Shown here: positions 18,070 through 26,330 of the stretch, piece by piece
How positions within the stretch are numbered: position 1 is the first letter of the stretch
How the letters are laid out: each line of letters starts with the position of its first letter
NCBI RefSeq assembly: GCF_003854935.1
Contig: NZ_CP033969.1
Location: 124,001-188,000, forward strand
Direction: 5' to 3'
DNA from: Cupriavidus pauculus
Lineage (GTDB): Bacteria > Pseudomonadota > Gammaproteobacteria > Burkholderiales > Burkholderiaceae
DNA length: 64,000 bases
Made by a program: the position numbers and the translations under genes
The notes under the pieces: generated by a model
Databases searched by the model: none
Told to the model about the DNA's origin: nothing
Seen by the model: only the letters and a program-made list of their open reading frames with translations

Positions 18070-19047
18070 ATGAACGGGACGATGATCGGATTCGCGGTGT
18101 CGGTGTTCCTGGCCTGCGTGCTGGGCGCCGCCGGCGCGTGGCAGTGGTGGCACCAGACACGCAGCCAGCGCGCGCGGCGCTTCAGCCATCGCGTGGAGGC
18201 GGCCATGCTCAACAGCGCCAGCCACGCGGCGGATGCCAGCATCCTCAAGCAGCGGGTGCTCAGCGAATCCCCGGAGATGGCGCAGCTGCTGCGCCGGCTG
18301 CCTCGCGTGGACAAGCTCGACCTGATGCTGCTGCAGTCGGGCCTGAACTGGTCGGTGGGCCGCCTGCTGGCGCTCTGCGCGATGGCCGGGCTGCTGGCCG
18401 TGGCGGGGCTGGTGCCGTTCCACCCGCCGTGGTTCGCGCTGGTGCCGCTGACCGCATGCGCGGCGGCGCTGCCGCTGCTGTACCTGCTGCGCCGCCGCGC
18501 CCGGCGGCTGGCCACGCTGGAGGCCCAGCTACCCGAGGCGGCGGACCTGCTGGCGCGCGCGCTGCGGGCCGGCCACTCGCTGCCCAGCGCGCTGGACATG
18601 GCCGGGCAGGAGCTGCCCGCGCCCATCGGCACGGAACTGGCGCTGGTGTTCGGCGAGATCAACTACGGCATTCCGCTGGCCGACGCGCTGGCTGGGCTGA
18701 ACGACCGCGTGCCGCTGGAAGACCTGCGCTACCTGGTCATCGCGATCCTGATCCAGCGCGAATCGGGCGGCAACCTGGCCGAGATCCTGGACAACGTCGG
18801 CAGCCTGATCCGCAAGCGGCTGCAGCTCATGGACAAGATCCGCGTGCTGTCGGCCGAAGGACGGCTTGGCGGCTGGATCCTGACCGCGCTGCCGGTCATC
18901 GTCGGCGGCATCGTGTACCAGATCAACCCGGACCTGATGGCCACGCTCTGGACCGATCCGGCCGGCATCAAGATGCTCTGGTACGCCGTGGCGATGACGT
19001 GCGTGGGCATCGTCTGGATGCGCCAGATCGTGCGCATCCACGTCTGA
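18070..19047 (+). CDS. tadB: TadB, inner-membrane platform protein
   Basis: 325 residues with two N-terminal hydrophobic stretches, a T2SSF domain (about 160-290: LPEAADLLARALRAGHSLPSAL and LEDLRYLVIAILIQRESGGNL) and C-terminal helices. It forms the inner-membrane platform with TadC for the TadA motor. The ATG at 18070 follows an 8-bp tandem repeat; the ribosome site GGGGGAG overlaps the end of that repeat. Followed by tadC after 27 bases. Confidence 0.94.
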   Translation: MNGTMIGFAVSVFLACVLGAAGAWQWWHQTRSQRARRFSHRVEAAMLNSASHAADASILKQRVLSESPEMAQLLRRLPRVDKLDLMLLQSGLNWSVGRLLALCAMAGLLAVAGLVPFHPPWFALVPLTACAAALPLLYLLRRRARRLATLEAQLPEAADLLARALRAGHSLPSALDMAGQELPAPIGTELALVFGEINYGIPLADALAGLNDRVPLEDLRYLVIAILIQRESGGNLAEILDNVGSLIRKRLQLMDKIRVLSAEGRLGGWILTALPVIVGGIVYQINPDLMATLWTDPAGIKMLWYAVAMTCVGIVWMRQIVRIHV

Positions 19048-19074
19048 CGCCCTTCACCCCAAGCGAGGCCCATC

Positions 19075-20016
19075 ATGCCTACATCCACGATCCTCCTGCT
19101 GGCCGCCACGTTCGTCATCGTGTTCGGCGTGTCCTGCGTGGCGATGGTGCTGCTGCGGCCCGGCGCCGTGGACCGGCGCGTCAGCCAGATCCGCCGCGAA
19201 ACCCCGGGCGTGGCCGAGCCCGACGACGCCCGCGCATGGCTGCGCCAGGTGGAGCGGCTGGCCAAGCCGCTCGCGCGGCTGTCGGTGCCGCGCGAGGGCT
19301 GGGAAAACTCCGCGCTGCGCACACGCTTCATCCACGCCGGCTGGCGCCAGGCCGAAGCCATCCCGCTCTACTTCGCGATCAAGACCGTGCTCGCGTTCGG
19401 GCTGCCGCTGGCGCTCTGGCTCGCGCTGTCCGGCCAGCTCGACGCCGAGGCCCACGCCCGGCTGCCGGTGCTGCTGTTCCTGGTGGCGCTGACCGGCTTC
19501 TACCTGCCCGACGTGGTGCTGCGCCAGAAGGTGAAGCGCCGCCAGCGCGAGATCTTCGAATCGTTCCCGGACAGCCTGGACCTGATCATGGTCTGCGTGG
19601 AAGCGGGCCTGGGGCTGGACGCCGCGATCCTGCGCGTGGTGGAGGAAATGCGCAACGCGCGGCCGGCCATGGCCGAGGAATACGAACTGCTGACGCTGGA
19701 ACTGCGCGCCGGGCTGCCGCGCGAGAAAGCCATGCGCAACCTGGCCGCCCGCACCGGCGTGGACGACGTGAGCATGCTGGTGGCGATGCTGATCCAGTCG
19801 GACCGCTTTGGCACCAGCGTGGCCGATTCGCTGCGCGTGCATTCGGACATGCTCCGCACCAAGCGCCACATGCTGGCCGAGGAGCGCGCGGCCAAGATCG
19901 GCACCAAGATCCTGTTCCCGCTGATCTTCTGCATCTTCCCGTCGCTGTTCGTGGTGCTGCTGGGCCCGGCGGCCATCCAGGTCGTGGCGGCGCTGCAGAG
20001 CGTGGCCAACAACTAG
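19075..20016 (+). CDS. tadC: TadC, inner-membrane platform protein
   Basis: 313-residue partner of TadB. It has an N-terminal helix, two more central helices, a T2SSF domain (about 155-285: FESFPDSLDLIMVCVEAGLGLDAAI and LIQSDRFGTSVADSLRVHSDMLR) and a last helix (FPLIFCIFPSLFVVLLGPAAI). This is the typical TadC layout. It is located between tadB and tadE with short gaps. Confidence 0.94.
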   Translation: MPTSTILLLAATFVIVFGVSCVAMVLLRPGAVDRRVSQIRRETPGVAEPDDARAWLRQVERLAKPLARLSVPREGWENSALRTRFIHAGWRQAEAIPLYFAIKTVLAFGLPLALWLALSGQLDAEAHARLPVLLFLVALTGFYLPDVVLRQKVKRRQREIFESFPDSLDLIMVCVEAGLGLDAAILRVVEEMRNARPAMAEEYELLTLELRAGLPREKAMRNLAARTGVDDVSMLVAMLIQSDRFGTSVADSLRVHSDMLRTKRHMLAEERAAKIGTKILFPLIFCIFPSLFVVLLGPAAIQVVAALQSVANN

Positions 20017-20035
20017 CCCTTCCGAGGAGACCATC

Positions 20036-20479
20036 ATGCGCGCACGTCCTGCCCCTTCCCGCTGCCGCCGCCCGCGCCGCGCGGCCGGCACCGCCGCGGT
20101 GGAGTTCGCCCTTGTCTTCCCGCTGCTGATGTTCATCGTGTTCGGCGTGATCGAGTTCGGCACCGCCCTCTACGACAAGGCCGTGATCACCAACGCCAGC
20201 CGCGAGGCCGCGCGCGCCGGCGTGGTGCTGAAGTCCCCGCCCATGACCAGCACGCAGATCAAGGCCGTGGCCGCCAATTACTGCCAGAACAAGCTGGTCA
20301 CCTACGGCGCGGCGGCCACGTGCACCTACCCCGGCACGGTCACCGCCTGCGCCACGAGCGGCAACCCGCTGACGGTGCAGGTCTCCTACACGTTCAACGG
20401 CCTGCTGCTGGGGGCGATCATCCGCCCGTTCACGGGGCCGCTGACGATCAACGCGTCCACGACGATGCTGTGCGAATAG
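20036..20479 (+). CDS. tadE: TadE-like pseudopilin
   Basis: 147-residue minor pilin-like protein. A basic leader (RCRRPRRAAG) is followed by the prepilin-type motif TAAVEFALVFPLLMF with Glu at +5 after the predicted cleavage Gly, one membrane helix and a small periplasmic domain with two or more Cys. In Aggregatibacter TadE is processed by TadV, so TadV is the likely peptidase here. GAGGAG ribosome site. The gene precedes tadG by 14 bases. Confidence 0.92.
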   Translation: MRARPAPSRCRRPRRAAGTAAVEFALVFPLLMFIVFGVIEFGTALYDKAVITNASREAARAGVVLKSPPMTSTQIKAVAANYCQNKLVTYGAAATCTYPGTVTACATSGNPLTVQVSYTFNGLLLGAIIRPFTGPLTINASTTMLCE

Positions 20480-20493
20480 CCCGGAGGCATGCC

Positions 20494-21516
20494 ATGAGAC
20501 TTCACCGCCCCGATCCCCGCCGCCAGCGCGGCGCCGTCGGCATCATGATGCCGATGCTGATGATCTCGATCCTGTCCGTCGGCGCCGTCGCCATCGACGT
20601 GGCCCAGCTTGTGGTGGCGCGCAACGAGATCCAGAACGCCGCCGACGCCGCCGCGCTGGCTGGCGCCGCGGGCCTGTACCCGGCCAACCCCACGCCGCAG
20701 TGGTCGGCCGGCGTGACCAAGGGCACCAACGCGATCTCGCTGAACAAGGTGGGCGGCACCACCCTGGCCAACGGCACGGTACAGGCCGGCTACTGGAACC
20801 TGACCGGCACGCCGGCCGGGCTGCAGGCGCAGACCATCACGCCCGGCAGCAATGACGTGGCCGCCGTGCAGGTGACGATCACGCGCGGCCCCGGCAACAA
20901 CGGCGGCCCGGTCACGATGCTGCTGGCGCAGGTCTTTGGCGGCACCGCGGCCAGCACGTCGGCCACGGCCGTGGCGGTCATCGCCGCGCCGGGCACAGTC
21001 AACAACGGCGGGCTGTTCCCGGTGGCGCTGAGCCAGTGCCTGTACGACTACTACTGGGACAAGGCGACCAACCTGCCGAAGATCGACCCGGCCACCGGCA
21101 AGGCGTACGTGTTCCGGATCGGGTCGGCATACCACTACGGCGTGTGCGAATCGGGCCAGTGGACGACGTTCACGTCGACCGACAACAGCGCCACGGCCAC
21201 GCGCGACCTGATCGAGGGCGGCAACCCGGCGCCGGTGTCGATCGGGGACCAGATCTGGATGCAGGACGGCACCAAGACGTCGAACTACGGCTATGTTGGC
21301 GTCGGCCAGGACTACGTGATGCCGGTGACGTCGAACCTGTCGCCGGGGCAGCTGGGGCCGGTCACGGCGTTCGCCGGCTTCCACATCACGGCCTCGGTGG
21401 GCGGCAGCGGCAAGTACATCGAGGGCTACTTCATCCCCAACGTCAAGGTGACGGCCGGCGGCGGGGGCGTGGGGCCGTACTACGGGGCCTACGTTCCACC
21501 AAGGCTGGCCAGGTAA
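20494..21516 (+). CDS. tadG: TadG-like Tad-domain protein
   Basis: 340 residues: an N-terminal positively charged RRQRGAVGIMMPM stretch and membrane helix (putative Flp pilus-assembly TadE/G-like domain, about 8-50), then a long periplasmic domain rich in Gly, Thr and Asn. The segment NEIQNAADAAALAGA is the hallmark of this family. The start at 20494 follows CGGAGG; an overlapping ATG at 20489 is out of frame. It is last in the tad operon, with a strong terminator at 21643-21674. TadF and TadD were not seen in the locus. Confidence 0.9.
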   Translation: MRLHRPDPRRQRGAVGIMMPMLMISILSVGAVAIDVAQLVVARNEIQNAADAAALAGAAGLYPANPTPQWSAGVTKGTNAISLNKVGGTTLANGTVQAGYWNLTGTPAGLQAQTITPGSNDVAAVQVTITRGPGNNGGPVTMLLAQVFGGTAASTSATAVAVIAAPGTVNNGGLFPVALSQCLYDYYWDKATNLPKIDPATGKAYVFRIGSAYHYGVCESGQWTTFTSTDNSATATRDLIEGGNPAPVSIGDQIWMQDGTKTSNYGYVGVGQDYVMPVTSNLSPGQLGPVTAFAGFHITASVGGSGKYIEGYFIPNVKVTAGGGGVGPYYGAYVPPRLAR

Positions 21517-21642
21517 CCCCCGTTTGGAGCCAATGGCCGATCCAGGCGCTCCCCAGGGGCGCGTACGCTCGCCAAGGCGTGATTGGCCCCTCGCGGCACG
21601 TTTCCATGACGGGTCGGCGAGGTCCCCCTTGGCTCCTTTTAG

Positions 21643-21674
21643 CGGCCCGGTCTTGACCGGGCCGTCTTTTTTTC
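21643..21674 (+). terminator. Intrinsic terminator of the tad operon
   Basis: 9-10-bp perfect stem CGGCCCGGT / ACCGGGCCG with a tight CTTG loop, then TC and a run of seven T. It lies 127 bases after tadG and 41 before the next gene. Confidence 0.92.
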
Positions 21675-21714
21675 GAAGAATCGACCGCAGTCCATCCCAC
21701 CCCACGGGGGCCCA

Positions 21715-22503
21715 ATGAAGCTGCGCATCCTCAGCGACATCCACCTGGAACACAACACGCCCGACGCGGTGCCCGGCTGCGACGCCGACGTCGTCATCCT
21801 GGCCGGCGACATCGCCAACGGGCGCGACGGCATCGACTGGGCCGCCCGCACGTTCGACGTGCCCGTGCTGTACGTGCCCGGCAACCACGAGTACTACGAA
21901 AGCGCGTTCGACCCGGTCGACCGGCTGATGGCCGAGGGCGCCGCGGCGTCTGGCAACGTGACGCTGCTCAACGGCGCGGTGGCCGAGTTCAGCGGCGCGC
22001 AGGGCGGGCCGGTGCGCGTGATCGGCACCACGTGGTGGACCGACTACGCGCTGTACGGCGAGAACCGCATCGACGAGGCCATGGCGGCCTGCGCGAAGGT
22101 CATGGTCGACCACCGGCTGATCGCCACCGCCGGCGACGACGGCCAGCCGCGCCCGTTCACCCCCTCCGACGCGCTGGCCCGCCATCGCGCCGCCACCGCG
22201 TGGCTGGCCGAGGAACTGGCCCGCCCGTTCGACGGCAAGACCGTGGTCGTCACCCACCACGGCCCCGACCTGGGCAGCCTCGACGCGCGCTACGCCCACG
22301 ACATCGTGTCCGCCGGCTTCCTGTCACGCCGCCCGGACCTCGTGGCCCAGGCCGACCTCTGGGTCCACGGCCACACCCACACGAGCTTCGACTACTGGAT
22401 CGACGACACCCGCGTGGTCTGCAACCCGCGCGGCTACATCTCGCGCCGCCGCAGCCAGCCGGAGAACCCGGTGTTCGACTGGGGGAAGGTGGTGGTGGTT
22501 TGA
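21715..22503 (+). CDS. Metallophosphoesterase
   Basis: 262-residue calcineurin-like phosphoesterase with all dimetal motifs visible: LSDIHLE near the N-terminus, VILAGDI, PGNHEYY, VVVTHHGPD and HGHTHTSFD. It is a soluble cytoplasmic enzyme; substrate unknown. It is a single gene, between the tad terminator and a palindromic repeat. Confidence 0.92.
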   Translation: MKLRILSDIHLEHNTPDAVPGCDADVVILAGDIANGRDGIDWAARTFDVPVLYVPGNHEYYESAFDPVDRLMAEGAAASGNVTLLNGAVAEFSGAQGGPVRVIGTTWWTDYALYGENRIDEAMAACAKVMVDHRLIATAGDDGQPRPFTPSDALARHRAATAWLAEELARPFDGKTVVVTHHGPDLGSLDARYAHDIVSAGFLSRRPDLVAQADLWVHGHTHTSFDYWIDDTRVVCNPRGYISRRRSQPENPVFDWGKVVVV

Positions 22504-22515
22504 CGTGCATTTCCT

Positions 22516-22644
22516 GCTCCCCTCTCCCGCTTGCGGGAGAGGGGTTGGGGGAGAGGGCGTCGAGGCTCTGCTTGCCGACCGGTTGCCATTTTGAACCGCC
22601 AGGCCCTCTCCCCCGGCCCCTCTCCCGCCTGCGGGAGAGGGGAG
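22516..22644. repeat. Composite palindromic repeat, copy A
   Basis: Left half: hairpin CTCCCGC-TT-GCGGGAG extended by GGGGTTGGGGGAGAGGGC. After a unique 44-base spacer comes a right half, GCCCTCTCCCCCGGCCCCTC, with hairpin CTCCCGC-CT-GCGGGAG and AGGGGAGC. Outer arms (GGGGGAGAGGGC / GCCCTCTCCCCC) can also pair, so the unit can form a three-stem cruciform. It has the same architecture as the copy at 26171-26293. It lies between the metallophosphoesterase and the groEL terminator. Confidence 0.88.
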
Positions 22645-22657
22645 CCAACCACTTCCC

Positions 22658-22699
22658 AAAAAACCAAAAACCCCCAAGGGCTCGCACCCTTGGGGGTTT
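22658..22699 (-). terminator. groEL intrinsic terminator
   Basis: Perfect 13-bp stem AAACCCCCAAGGG / CCCTTGGGGGTTT with a 6-base loop. On the minus strand it is followed by TT GGTTTTTTGGG. It lies 41 bases after the groEL stop. Confidence 0.9.
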
Positions 22700-22739
22700 C
22701 CTGACAGTCAGGCCGTCGGGCCTGGCAGTCCGGCGCGAT

Positions 22740-24458
<1,719 letters not shown>

Positions 24459-24472
24459 TCAGGCGGGTCGTC

Positions 24473-24763
24473 TTACTTGTTGACGACGGCCATGATGTCT
24501 TCTTCGCGCATGACCAGCAGTTCCTGGCCATCCACCTTCACGCCCTGGCCGGCATACTTGCCGAACAGCACGCGGTCGCCCACCTTCACGTCGAGGGCAA
24601 TGTTGTTGCCCTTGTCATCCTTCTTGCCCGGGCCGATGGCGAGCACTTCGCCTTGGTCCGGCTTTTCGGCTGCATTGTCGGGAATCACGATGCCGGACGC
24701 GGTCTTGGTTTCGTTGTCCAGACGCTTCACGATCACACGGTCGTGCAGAGGACGCAGGTTCAT
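24473..24763 (-). CDS. groES: Co-chaperonin GroES (Hsp10)
   Basis: 96-residue co-chaperonin: [18 protein letters not shown] start, mobile loop around residues 16-33 ([18 protein letters not shown]) and [11 protein letters not shown]. The ATG at 24763 has CTAGGAGT upstream; an in-frame ATG six codons earlier is not favoured. It is first gene of the groESL operon. Confidence 0.98.
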
Positions 24764-24859
24764 ACGGACTCCTAGATACAAAAAGTGAGTTTCTAATCAC
24801 AAATGGCCGTTGTCGGCAACGGCCAGGGGGTTGGTACCGCAGGGGATGCTAACAGGTTG

Positions 24860-24886
24860 TTAGCACTCTCCCCCAGCGAGTGCTAA
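24860..24886 (-). promoter_or_regulatory. CIRCE operator (HrcA site) upstream of groES
   Basis: Perfect TTAGCACTC-N9-GAGTGCTAA, the consensus binding site for the heat-shock repressor HrcA, placed directly downstream of the -10 box so that a bound repressor blocks initiation. The hrcA gene is not in the window. Confidence 0.97.
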
Positions 24887-24914
24887 TTATAGGGACGGGG
24901 TATTTCGATTTCAA
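24886..24914 (-). promoter_or_regulatory. groESL promoter, sigma-70 type
   Basis: On the minus strand TTGAAA (24914-24909), a 17-base spacer and TATAAT (24891-24886), the last base overlapping CIRCE. CTTGAAA could also suggest sigma-32, but the CCCC-type -10 is only 8 bases away, too close, so housekeeping sigma plus HrcA is the better reading. Confidence 0.88.
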
Positions 24915-24983
24915 GACGAGGGCTGAATGGGGGTTTTCCCGAAGGGCGATGGCGGGAGCCCTGGGCCGGCAAGGGGAAAGGGG

Positions 24984-25268
24984 CTAGTTCAGGCCGCTGC
25001 GGTCCACGTAGTCCAGCGCCTCGCGCACGGCCCGGCGGGCCTTGAGCACGTAGCAGACCTCACGGTCGCGGATGGCCAGCGCCAGCACCTCGGCCTGCAC
25101 CATTTCCTGGAAATGATGGGCCGCGCGGCGCAGCGTGACGCCCGATGCCTTGGCCAGCACCACGGCCGGCAGGCCGTCGTCGCCTGCCTCCAGCAGCGCG
25201 CGGCAGATGGCGGCACGGGCCGGCACCGTCAGCAGTGCGAGGGTCAGGGTGCTTTCCTGCGTTTCCAT
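24984..25268 (-). CDS. ArsR-like winged-helix DNA-binding protein
   Basis: 94 residues with an ArsR/SmtB-like winged helix-turn-helix: LALLTVPARAAICRALLEAGDDGLPAVVLA, then KASGVTLRRAAHHFQEMVQAEVLA as recognition helix and wing. Only one Cys pair-like region (REVCYVLKA), so no clear metal site. The ATG at 25268 is the start where homology begins. It is divergent from the ECF sigma gene across 175 bases. Target and effector unknown. Confidence 0.75.
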   Translation of the reverse strand: METQESTLTLALLTVPARAAICRALLEAGDDGLPAVVLAKASGVTLRRAAHHFQEMVQAEVLALAIRDREVCYVLKARRAVREALDYVDRSGLN

Positions 25269-25443
25269 GGTGTCCGCCTGATAGAGATGGGGCTGGCCGA
25301 TCATGCCAGCGGCCATCGTACGCTGAAACGGCCGTGCGCTGCCGCACGACCCGGCGCGAGAAAACCCTAGCATCGCACGGCGCGGCACGCGGCATAGAAT
25401 CTGCGAGTCGGCCGGACCCCCCGGCCCCACGGAGGGACCCCGC

Positions 25444-25914
25444 ATGCGCTCCCCGTTCGACACCCGGGTGCTGCCCCATCTGGATGCCGCCTATAACTAT
25501 GCGCGCTGGCTGTGCGGCAGCGACGCCGACGCCGCGCGCGTCACCGAGGCCGCCGTGCTGGCCGCCCGGCCCCTGGCCGACAGCCTGCCACCGGGCGATG
25601 CCCGCGCCTGGCTGCTGGCGATCGTGCGCCGCACCTGGTCGCAGGACGCCCCGGCATCGCCTGACACCCTGCCCGCCCCGCCCGACCGCCGCGCCACGTG
25701 GCCGGCGGGCGACATCGCCAGCATCGACGCCGCGCTGGCCCGGTTGCCCGTCGGCTATCGGGAAATGCTGGTGCTGCGCGACGTGGAGGCGCTGCACTAC
25801 CGCGACATCGCCCAGATCGCCGGCATCGCCCCGGCCACGGTCATGACCCGGCTGGAGGCCGCCCGGCAGATGCTGGCAACCACGGTGGCCATGCTCGGCA
25901 AGGAGGCAGCATGA
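25444..25914 (+). CDS. Short ECF-type sigma factor
   Basis: 156 residues. A region-2-like segment (LPHLDAAYNYARWLCGSDADAARVTE) resembles ECF sigma factors but lacks the usual acidic VQE/D-F-L pattern. Region 4 is clear: ALARLPVGYREMLVLRDVEAL, then HYRDIAQIAGIAPATVMTRLEAAR. It is slightly shorter than the usual 170-190 residues. The next gene encodes a zinc-binding anti-sigma-like protein in ATGA overlap, so the pair is probably one signalling unit. GGAGGG ribosome site. Confidence 0.85.
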   Translation: MRSPFDTRVLPHLDAAYNYARWLCGSDADAARVTEAAVLAARPLADSLPPGDARAWLLAIVRRTWSQDAPASPDTLPAPPDRRATWPAGDIASIDAALARLPVGYREMLVLRDVEALHYRDIAQIAGIAPATVMTRLEAARQMLATTVAMLGKEAA

Positions 25915-26135
25915 ACTGCAAGGAAGCGATGACCCTGCTGGAAGCCACGGCCGACGGCGAAGTGGGCGGCGCGGACAGCGTCCGGCTGGAGCGGCACCTG
26001 GAGGATTGCGACACCTGCCTGGCCGCGCTGGCCCAGCTGCAGGCCGTCCACACCGCGGTCCGGCGCGGCGCGACGTACTACACGGCGCCGGCAGCGCTGC
26101 GGGAGCGGATCATGGGGATGGTTGGGGAGGGGTGA
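25911..26135 (+). CDS. Small anti-sigma factor with zinc-finger motif, no membrane helix
   Basis: 74 residues; the start codon overlaps the sigma stop (ATGA). It contains MNCKEAMTLLEATADGEV and the HxxxCxxC zinc motif (HLEDCDTC) of the ZAS/zf-HC2 anti-sigma family. Usual family members are longer with a membrane helix and periplasmic domain; this one stops after about 74 residues with no hydrophobic segment, just 35 bases before a palindromic repeat. It could be a soluble redox-type anti-sigma or a truncated remnant. Confidence 0.8.
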   Translation: MNCKEAMTLLEATADGEVGGADSVRLERHLEDCDTCLAALAQLQAVHTAVRRGATYYTAPAALRERIMGMVGEG

Positions 26136-26170
26136 GGGGCGGTCGTCGCCGAGGCATGGCGCCAACGATT

Positions 26171-26293
26171 CCCCTCTCCCGCGCGCGGGAGAGGGGTTAG
26201 GGGAGAGGGCCGGCCGTTCAAGACGCGATATCGGCAACCGGAACCGCCTTGCCCTCTCCCCCGGCCCCTCTCCCGCAGGCGGGAGAGGGGAGC
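26171..26293. repeat. Composite palindromic repeat, copy B
   Basis: Same two-half layout as copy A at 22516-22644: hairpin CTCCCGC-GC-GCGGGAG with GGGGTTAGGGGAGAGGGC, a unique 40-base spacer, then GCCCTCTCCCCCGGCCCC and hairpin CTCCCGC-AG-GCGGGAG with AGGGGAGCAAC. Halves are nearly identical to copy A while spacers are unrelated. It lies between two convergent genes. Confidence 0.88.
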
Positions 26294-26330
26294 AACCCGG
26301 AGGCGGGCGCTAGCTTTCAGCCAGCACGGC

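Noticed and set aside
15537-18662. 1041-codon open frame on the minus strand
   Set aside because: Antisense to tadZ, tadA and tadB, low-complexity Arg/His/Ala content; no domain visible.
24891-24915. Sigma-32 promoter for groES
   Set aside because: CTTGAAA is present, but the CCCC-type -10 is only 8 bases away; the sigma-70 reading with 17-base spacing fits better.
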